Assembly: GCA_030597865.1 (NCBI GenBank)
Contig: JAUVQZ010000087.1
Coordinates: forward strand, 1-10,756
Length of the DNA stretch: 10,756 nt
Origin: Pseudomonadota bacterium
GTDB taxonomy: Bacteria; Desulfobacterota; Desulfobulbia; Desulfobulbales; SURF-16
Reading direction: 5' to 3'
The notes beneath the pieces are model-generated. The model was not told where the DNA came from and did not search any database. It saw only the letters and a program-made list of their open reading frames with translations. Positions 5,729-10,756 of the stretch are shown here, in pieces. Both the position numbers and the translations under genes were made by a program. Within the stretch, counting starts at the first letter, position 1. Every line of letters begins with the position of its first letter.

Positions 5729-7603
5729 TCAGCTCCTTTTAAACCATTTCTTCACCTCATCCGGGGAAAAGAGACGGTACACAGGCCGGCCATGGGGACA
5801 ATGGGAAAAGACATCAGCAGCCAGCATCTGCTCAACAAGGGCCACGCCTTCTTCGGGCAGGAGGGAGTGGTTCGCCTTTACGGCAGCCTTACAGGCCATG
5901 GTGGCCAGGATATCTTCAATGCGAGTGGCCCGTGAGGAGGAAAGGTCAGGGGCCACATATTTGTCGACAATACCGGTGAAGATCTCCAGCGGCCCGAGAC
6001 GGGCAAGGAGGGAGGGAACCGCCTTGATGACAAAGGTCTCGCCGCCGAACTCAGAAATATCCATCCCCATCTCGGCAATTTCATCCTGATTTTTCTGGAG
6101 GGCCAGAACCTGGGCGGGGGTGCACTCCACCATCTCGGGAAAGAGAAGGGCCTGGCGGGCAATGGCCTGACTGGCTAACTGCTTTTTTAATCTTTCAAAG
6201 AGGAGCCGTTCATGGGCCGCATGCTGATCAATAACCACCAGCCCTTCACCACTGGCACAGAGGATATATGATTCCAGGTATTGACCGATATAGCTGATGT
6301 GACCAAGGGGCGAAGGTGTACAGGCCTCTGTCTCGGCTTTGCCAGGCCGGGTATCTGGGTCCTGATCACGGTGATCAGGGGAGGGATGGGGCTGGGGCTG
6401 GGGATCGGCAAGCGGTGACACCTTCACATGTCCAGAGCCGTTGGGGGGGAGATCCAGTATGGCCCTTTGGGACGGGGCAAAGAGGGGGGCGGCTTGCCGC
6501 TGCTGCCCAGGGTTAACTGGCAATGGCTCCCTGCTCTGCACCGGGGCAGGGCTCAGCGGGCGGCCATGGGACAGCCCGAACAGGGCCCCTTTCACCTGGT
6601 CCTGATACCCTTCCAGGCCTTGACGGACGGCCTCCACCACTGCCTGATGGATGGCGTGGGAGCGATGGAAACGGATCTCCTGTTTGGTGGGATGGACATT
6701 GACATCCACCTCATCAAGGGGGGCTGAAACCATAATAACACCGGCAGGCCGTCTGCCCTTCATATAATAGCCGCGGGCACCTTCGCTCACCGCATGATTG
6801 ATCATCCGGTCACGCACCGGACGGCCCACAACAAAGAGGCGCAACCTGGCAGCCGGACCAACAGTCTCATCGGGCGAGAGCAACCAACCGTGCACAGCGA
6901 TGTCCCCGGCCGTCCCCGGTTTTTGCCAGGCAATCTCCAGAAGGCTGTTGGCATGTCTGTGGTTAAGAATGATGGCTACCCGCCGTTCAAGGCTGTCACT
7001 CGGGGCAAATGAAAGCACCTCCCTACCATCAACATGATAGCGAAAACCCACCCCTGGCTGGGCCAGGGCAGCACAGACCACCACCTCTTCGATATGGGAA
7101 AGCTCGGTGCGTTTTGTCTTGAGGAATTTACGGCGGGCAGGGACATTGCCGAAGAGATTGCTGACCTCCATGACCGTACCCTGGCTGCAACCCATCTCAT
7201 GCACCTTTCTGACCTGACCATAGCGCACCTCTGCCAGGGTTCCGAGCTCAGCCCCGGCCCTTTTCGAGGTGATGACAAGCCTGGAGACCGAGGCAATGGA
7301 CGGCACCGCTTCGCCCCGGAACCCCAAGGTACTGATGGCGTCCAGATCAACCGCCTTTTTCAGCTTACTGGTGGCGTGTCGTTCAAGGCAGAGCAGGACA
7401 TCATCCTGGTCCATGCCCTCACCATCATCAATAACCCGCAGAAGGCGGGTGCCCCCCCCCTCCACCTCAACGGTAATATTACGGGCCTGGGCGTCAATAC
7501 CGTTCTCAACGAATTCTTTTATCACCGAGGCCGGCCTTTCAATGACCTCACCGGCCGCAATCTTATTGGCAAGGTCCTCAGGGAGGATTTTTATCTTGGA
7601 CAC
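5729..7603 (-). CDS. mutL: DNA mismatch repair protein MutL (endonuclease type)
   Basis: MutL couples mismatch recognition by MutS to strand incision. The 624-residue product has the N-terminal GHKL ATPase domain with KEFVENGIDA (E30 as general base, N34 for Mg), DDGEGM (59-64), ATSKL (77-81) and LGFRGEAVPSIASVS (93-107). A proline-rich linker follows (about 343-430), then a C-terminal endonuclease domain with DQHAAHERLLFE (459-470), matching DQHA(X)2E(X)4E, plus ACKAAVKA (570-577) and CPHGRP (602-607). This set marks the nicking MutL found in bacteria without MutH. QALLFP (484-489) fits the beta-clamp-binding motif of such MutLs. Translation starts at GTG (7603), right where family similarity begins. 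The AGGG ribosome site overlaps the stop codon of the upstream M23 gene, 9 bases away, which suggests translational coupling. A run of nine G residues encodes part of E48-G51. Confidence 0.97.
   Translation of the reverse strand: MSKIKILPEDLANKIAAGEVIERPASVIKEFVENGIDAQARNITVEVEGGGTRLLRVIDDGEGMDQDDVLLCLERHATSKLKKAVDLDAISTLGFRGEAVPSIASVSRLVITSKRAGAELGTLAEVRYGQVRKVHEMGCSQGTVMEVSNLFGNVPARRKFLKTKRTELSHIEEVVVCAALAQPGVGFRYHVDGREVLSFAPSDSLERRVAIILNHRHANSLLEIAWQKPGTAGDIAVHGWLLSPDETVGPAARLRLFVVGRPVRDRMINHAVSEGARGYYMKGRRPAGVIMVSAPLDEVDVNVHPTKQEIRFHRSHAIHQAVVEAVRQGLEGYQDQVKGALFGLSHGRPLSPAPVQSREPLPVNPGQQRQAAPLFAPSQRAILDLPPNGSGHVKVSPLADPQPQPHPSPDHRDQDPDTRPGKAETEACTPSPLGHISYIGQYLESYILCASGEGLVVIDQHAAHERLLFERLKKQLASQAIARQALLFPEMVECTPAQVLALQKNQDEIAEMGMDISEFGGETFVIKAVPSLLARLGPLEIFTGIVDKYVAPDLSSSRATRIEDILATMACKAAVKANHSLLPEEGVALVEQMLAADVFSHCPHGRPVYRLFSPDEVKKWFKRS
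7452..7460 (-). repeat. G9 homopolymer inside the mutL ATPase domain
   Basis: Nine consecutive C residues on the plus strand are nine G residues in the mutL coding strand, covering the last base of codon 48 through the second base of codon 51 (Glu-Gly-Gly-Gly). Gain or loss of one base would shift the frame early in the ATPase domain. It is the longest homopolymer I noticed in a coding region of this window. Confidence 0.9.
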
Positions 7604-7612
7604 AGCAAAACC

Positions 7613-8983
7613 CTATTTGAGATAGCTCTCAATATGGAGATCAAGCCAGGAGGCATCCCACCACTCCAACGGATCAACCATGATGCCATTGACCAGCATG
7701 GAAAAGTGGAGATGATCCCCACCGGCCATGCCTGTGGTCCCTGAGGAACCGAGAAGACCGTTCTTGTCAATGATCTCCCCCTGGGAAACAGCAATCTGGC
7801 TCATATGGGAATAGAGGCTGAAGATGCCGGTGCCATGATCAAGAACAACGGTATTGCCATAGATTCCACGGTAGTCGGCATAGATCACCTTGCCCCTGTT
7901 GGCCGCCTTGATCGGGGCATGACGCACCGAGGCGATATCATTGCCGAGGTGGACCTGGCTATCTATCTTCTTGCCCTTATACATATAGGAGCGGCGATCG
8001 GCAAAGTTCGCCCGCCCGGCGCCTGCCATGCGGCCAAATCTGCCACTCCATAGCTTCTCCGGGATGGACAGGGAGCAGAGTTCACGAAATGTTGCATTGT
8101 TCTCCTGGCGAACCGTGTTGTTCACATAGAGGTATTGTTCGACATTGGAGCCCGCCATCTGCGGGTAGTACTGGGAAAATTCCGGTATTTTAAGCTCAAG
8201 GAATGAATCCGGGATATTGATGGTATCCTGTTTGATGGCCCTCTTTTTGACAATCATCCCAAAGGGGGCCTTGCCTTGATTACCGGCGCCATCCACGGCC
8301 AGGACATGGGCGTCCGTAATTCTTTCCGTATCAAAAGGTAGGCCTATCATGGCTCCATAGATATCCACCTTGCCTTGGACGGGAAAACCGGGGTGAAAAT
8401 AACCATTAACACTGACACCATGGCGAGGCACCTCCTCGGACATCTTGTACATGACCACGCCGGCCCCCCCCTGTTTGATATAGCGGGGGGAATCAAGTTT
8501 GGTCACCCTGGGCGGTTTGGTGTCAAACTCCACAGGGAGTATGACCTGGATCTCGTTACCTGCTCCGAAACGCCAATAGGAGTAATCACGGGCATTGATA
8601 ACCACCTGGGCCGGGCCATCAGCAAGGCCGAGATGCGCCGTGTCAAGGCTGACGGTGGAAAGCATTTCCCGGGGGCCGGCCTGGCCAATCCAGCTCCGGC
8701 GAGGAAAGATCTTGTCAACAACCGACACGATGTTATTGCCTTGAACAACGGTGACCTGAACATGGCGCAAACCGCTTTTCTGGTCTGCAGCCTCAAAGTG
8801 AAGGTCGGTGAGGCCACCAATTAACTGGGGTAAGGGAGTCGGGGTAAGGGTGGGTTGCTCACGCTCGTTAACGTAAAACAGCAAGGCAACCGCAATAAGA
8901 AACACTAAAATTACCACTGTCATAAAAATGGCGGAACCAGTGTTCTTTGCCCGGCTGCTCTTACTTGCCGATAACAATCCCAT
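7613..8983 (-). CDS. membrane-anchored LytM/M23-family peptidase
   Basis: M23 (LytM) domains are zinc endopeptidases that cut peptide cross-links in peptidoglycan, or, when degenerate, activate amidases. The 456-residue product has a basic cytoplasmic N terminus, one hydrophobic segment (about 17-38) and a Pro/Thr-rich stalk, so the bulk should be periplasmic. Residues about 50-300 form an Ig-like, beta-rich region of unknown role. The C-terminal M23 domain is complete: HLGND (345-349) supplies the first two zinc ligands, H393 lies in LYSHMS, and DHLHF (H424, H426) supplies the last. All expected metal and catalytic residues are present, so it is predicted to be active. The start ATG at 8983 has GGAG 7 bases upstream. 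It heads the minus-strand string with mutL only 9 bases downstream. A G8 run encodes part of Q171-A174. Confidence in the domain call is high; the exact substrate is unknown. Confidence 0.92.
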   Translation of the reverse strand: MGLLSASKSSRAKNTGSAIFMTVVILVFLIAVALLFYVNEREQPTLTPTPLPQLIGGLTDLHFEAADQKSGLRHVQVTVVQGNNIVSVVDKIFPRRSWIGQAGPREMLSTVSLDTAHLGLADGPAQVVINARDYSYWRFGAGNEIQVILPVEFDTKPPRVTKLDSPRYIKQGGAGVVMYKMSEEVPRHGVSVNGYFHPGFPVQGKVDIYGAMIGLPFDTERITDAHVLAVDGAGNQGKAPFGMIVKKRAIKQDTINIPDSFLELKIPEFSQYYPQMAGSNVEQYLYVNNTVRQENNATFRELCSLSIPEKLWSGRFGRMAGAGRANFADRRSYMYKGKKIDSQVHLGNDIASVRHAPIKAANRGKVIYADYRGIYGNTVVLDHGTGIFSLYSHMSQIAVSQGEIIDKNGLLGSSGTTGMAGGDHLHFSMLVNGIMVDPLEWWDASWLDLHIESYLK

Positions 8984-9206
8984 ATGTCTTCTCCAGATAT
9001 GTTAATTTTTTATCACAGGGTGCCTTTAATGAATCAGGAGAGGCAGCTCCCCGCAACAGCAAGGCATCCCCCTCCCAAAAGACATTTTAAACTTATTTAT
9101 AGCAACAACAAAACTACCCTAAAGCCTGACCAGGGCAAAGTTTTTTCTTGCATAACCAGCCACCTGCAACTACTTTTGCTACTTATAATAACCATCGACA
9201 CTTACC
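8984..9206. other. divergent spacer between the M23 and geranylgeranyl-reductase genes
   Basis: This 223-base AT-rich region should carry the promoters of both flanking genes. On the minus strand, TATAAA (around 9096-9101) is a possible -10 for the M23 string, but no good -35 is visible 17 bases before it. No gene is supported here. Confidence 0.5.
9184..9189 (+). promoter_or_regulatory. perfect -10 hexamer upstream of the reductase gene (TATAAT)
   Basis: TATAAT exactly matches the sigma-70 -10 element and would start transcription around 9196, only about 11 bases before the ATG at 9207. The matching -35 position (around 9161-9166) holds CACCTG, which is poor. An alternative pair, TTGCAT (9148-9153) and TACTTT (9171-9176), is spaced by 17 bases. 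The choice is open. Confidence 0.35.
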
Positions 9207-10229
9207 ATGAAACGTGATCATTTCCATACCATAATTATCGGTGCAGGTCCGGCCGGTCTGAGCTGTGCCCGCGCCTTGGCCGCCAAGGGCAAACGGGTTC
9301 TGGTCTGTGAAAAGAACAAATACATCGGCCCCAAAATCTGCGCCGGTGGCGTGACCTTGGCAGGCCTGGGCCAGGCCATACCAAGCCAGCTCGTTGAGCG
9401 ACAATTCCCCATCCAAAATGTTTCATCAACCTTCCAGAAAACAAGACTTATTGGCCAGGAACCCCTGGTGTCAACGGTGAACAGGAAGGACCTTGGCCAA
9501 TGGATGGCCGCAGCAGCAACTGAGGCCGGGGCAATAGTTCTCAGCGACACAGCCGTCCGTGAAATAACCACCACTGAAGTAGTTACCAGCAAAGGGGCGT
9601 ACGGTTTTGACTTTTTGGTGGGGGCCGACGGCTCAAACTCCCAGGTGAGGCGCTTTCTCCATCTTCCGGTCCAGAAAATAGGGGTGGGTATCCAGTACCA
9701 CATCCCTGCCTCCATGCCAGAGATGGTATGGCACCTTGATCCCAGACAGTTCAACACCGGTTATTGCTGGATTTTTCCCCAGGCCCACCGAACCTCAGTG
9801 GGGGCCTATTGCTTTCGCCGGGACATGGCCCCCAAGACCCTTAAAAGCCGTCTCCATACCTGGCTTGACAGCCAAGGCATTGATTACCACGGATTAAAAC
9901 CAGAGGCTGCAAATATCAATTTTGATTATCGGGGCTGGAGATTTAATAATTTTTTCCTGGCCGGCGATGCCGCCGGTTTGGCATCCGGGCTGACAGGTGA
10001 GGGAATCCTGCCGGCCATGATTTCCGGCGAGGAAATTGCCGCCACCATCATTGACCCACAACATCAGCCGCACCGGCTTAACAGGCTTATAAAAAACCAT
10101 AAGCGTCATACCCGCCTCCTGCTCCTAGCCGGCAAAAACAGGTTTGGCTGCCAGCTCATCATGGAGGGCCTGATTCTTGCACTCAAACTGAAACTCATCC
10201 CCTTTTCCGCCCTGGAAATGGCTCATTAG
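9207..10229 (+). CDS. geranylgeranyl reductase family FAD-dependent oxidoreductase
   Basis: This family uses FAD to hydrogenate isoprenoid double bonds (archaeal lipids, chlorophyll side chain, menaquinone tail) or to oxidise related substrates. The 340-residue product begins with the dinucleotide-binding IIIGAGPAGLSCARAL (9-24; G12, G14, G17) and the end-of-strand acid E35 (VCEKN). PKICAGGVT (42-50) contains C45, at the place of the cysteine typical of geranylgeranyl reductases. GADGSNSQVRR (139-149) and LAGDAAGLASGLTGEGI (251-267) are the later FAD-binding motifs. There is no signal peptide; the enzyme is probably cytoplasmic or peripherally attached to the membrane. The start ATG at 9207 is fixed by the nearby GxGxxG, yet no Shine-Dalgarno sequence precedes it. 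It leads a string with the dihaem-motif protein (10-base gap) and tsaE. A role in menaquinone side-chain saturation is inference. Confidence 0.88.
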   Translation: MKRDHFHTIIIGAGPAGLSCARALAAKGKRVLVCEKNKYIGPKICAGGVTLAGLGQAIPSQLVERQFPIQNVSSTFQKTRLIGQEPLVSTVNRKDLGQWMAAAATEAGAIVLSDTAVREITTTEVVTSKGAYGFDFLVGADGSNSQVRRFLHLPVQKIGVGIQYHIPASMPEMVWHLDPRQFNTGYCWIFPQAHRTSVGAYCFRRDMAPKTLKSRLHTWLDSQGIDYHGLKPEAANINFDYRGWRFNNFFLAGDAAGLASGLTGEGILPAMISGEEIAATIIDPQHQPHRLNRLIKNHKRHTRLLLLAGKNRFGCQLIMEGLILALKLKLIPFSALEMAH

Positions 10230-10239
10230 GAACCTTGTC

Positions 10240-10512
10240 ATGACAGCCCCACAAAAGAAAAACACCCTGCTCTATAATATTATCTTTGTCGTGGTCGGCG
10301 GCGCCCTGCTGCTTTTTCTTCTCCGCGCCCCAGAAGAAAGCACGGCGCGAATGCCCTATAATGACGACCATGAACGTTTCTACAGCATGGCCAAAAAAGA
10401 GGCTGAGAAGTTTTGCGAGTCATGCCATAACCCGGAGGGGGATGTCCCCCTCGCGCCAGACCATCCCCCCAAATACCGCTGCCTCTTCTGCCATAAAAAA
10501 GTTGAAAGATAA
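10240..10512 (+). CDS. small membrane-anchored protein with two CXXCH (haem c) motifs
   Basis: The 90-residue product has a short basic N terminus (K6, K7), one hydrophobic segment (about 10-28) and a soluble C-terminal domain predicted to face the periplasm. Two CXXCH motifs, CESCH (59-63) and CLFCH (81-85), fit covalent haem c attachment. H44 and H75 are possible distal ligands, the latter in DHPPKYRC just before the second motif. It would be a very small dihaem electron carrier, tethered to the membrane. The alternative, a four-Cys zinc ribbon, is less likely given the histidine after each pair and the export topology. The ribosome site AGGAA (10228-10232) overlaps the stop codon of the reductase gene and lies 7 bases from the ATG, so the two genes are likely co-translated. 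It is 13 bases from tsaE. I do not recognise a named family. Confidence 0.82.
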   Translation: MTAPQKKNTLLYNIIFVVVGGALLLFLLRAPEESTARMPYNDDHERFYSMAKKEAEKFCESCHNPEGDVPLAPDHPPKYRCLFCHKKVER

Positions 10513-10525
10513 AAGGTAGAAACGA

Positions 10526-10756
10526 ATGGCAGAGAAAAAATCCGCCCATATCAGCCTGGCAGACTTGGAGCAAACCATGGCCTTTGGCTTTCACATCGGC
10601 ACCATGGCCCAGGCCGGCGATATCCTTCTTCTCACCGGCGATCTCGGTGCTGGTAAGACCACGCTGACCCAGGCCATCGGCAGGGGCTTACAGGTTGCCC
10701 CCGGCTGCTATATCACCAGCCCCACCTTCAGCCTCCTCCATGAATATCCGGGCCGC
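10526..10756 (+). CDS. tsaE: tRNA t6A-biosynthesis ATPase TsaE, 5' part (runs off the window)
   Basis: TsaE (YjeE) is the ATPase that works with TsaB and TsaD to form N6-threonylcarbamoyladenosine at position 37 of ANN-decoding tRNAs. The first 77 residues are present and include the Walker A motif GDLGAGKTT (38-46), preceded by GDILLLT, and the family segment ITSPTFSLLHEYPGR (63-77), which continues past the window edge. Family members are usually about 150-160 residues, so roughly half is visible. The ATG at 10526 has AAAGG about 9 bases upstream. It follows the dihaem-motif gene by 13 bases and is probably in the same transcript. Confidence 0.92.
   Translation, partial: MAEKKSAHISLADLEQTMAFGFHIGTMAQAGDILLLTGDLGAGKTTLTQAIGRGLQVAPGCYITSPTFSLLHEYPGR

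Noticed and set aside
7034..7744. A 236-codon plus-strand open frame opposite mutL and the M23 gene
   Set aside because: It is antisense to two well-identified proteins, has no ribosome site or recognisable domain, and its length is explained by the biased codon use of the real genes.
1..10756. CRISPR array, tRNA, rRNA, insertion sequence, prophage or defence genes
   Set aside because: I found no regularly spaced repeats, cloverleaf-like segments, transposase motifs or terminal repeats; the content is core housekeeping with some lineage-specific envelope genes.

Overview
The window looks like a chromosomal core segment from a Gram-negative, anaerobic, delta-type proteobacterium. The best guess is a sulfate-reducing or sulfur-cycling member of the Desulfobulbales (Desulfobulbus/Desulfotalea type). 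Supporting signs are the mix of genes: an endonuclease-type MutL, a menaquinone/isoprenoid-type geranylgeranyl reductase, a small membrane-anchored protein with two haem-c motifs, a 4-Cys orphan protein, and a long-form PurC. The taxonomic call is inference from gene style and has not been searched. I see no IS element, prophage, CRISPR array, tRNA or rRNA.

Layout. Left end (1-1854, + strand): the probable tail of an unknown gene; ssb, closed by a clear intrinsic terminator; then a type-B J-domain co-chaperone with a very good sigma-70-like promoter. Next (2078-3022, - strand): a membrane-anchored thioredoxin-fold protein that has lost both catalytic cysteines and carries a TPR-like tail, convergent with the J-protein gene. 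At 3226-3828 (+) is an FMN nitroreductase with its own promoter. A hairpin-rich spacer follows (3829-4022). After it is an orphan 82-residue protein (4023-4271, -) and about 380 bp with no convincing gene. From 8983 down to 4712 (-) runs a gene string: LytM/M23 peptidase, mutL, purC. It ends at a perfect palindromic terminator. The right end (9207-10756, +) reads geranylgeranyl-reductase family flavoprotein, dihaem-motif membrane protein, and the start of tsaE, all tightly spaced.

How the genes work together. SSB and MutL belong to replication and repair. The J-protein is a co-chaperone. The M23 peptidase remodels peptidoglycan or activates enzymes that do. PurC makes SAICAR in purine synthesis, and TsaE is needed for the t6A modification of tRNA. 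The geranylgeranyl reductase and the small dihaem protein may form a quinone-related envelope module: one could saturate an isoprenoid side chain and the other could move electrons at the membrane.

Most of the window is ordinary housekeeping. The points most worth a second look are a G9 homopolymer in the MutL ATPase domain (a possible mutator switch), a C8 tract just before the SSB acidic tip, the cysteine-less thioredoxin/TPR protein, the CX4C pair in the J-protein's Gly/Phe region, the dihaem miniprotein beside the reductase, and a cluster of three hairpins in a short spacer.
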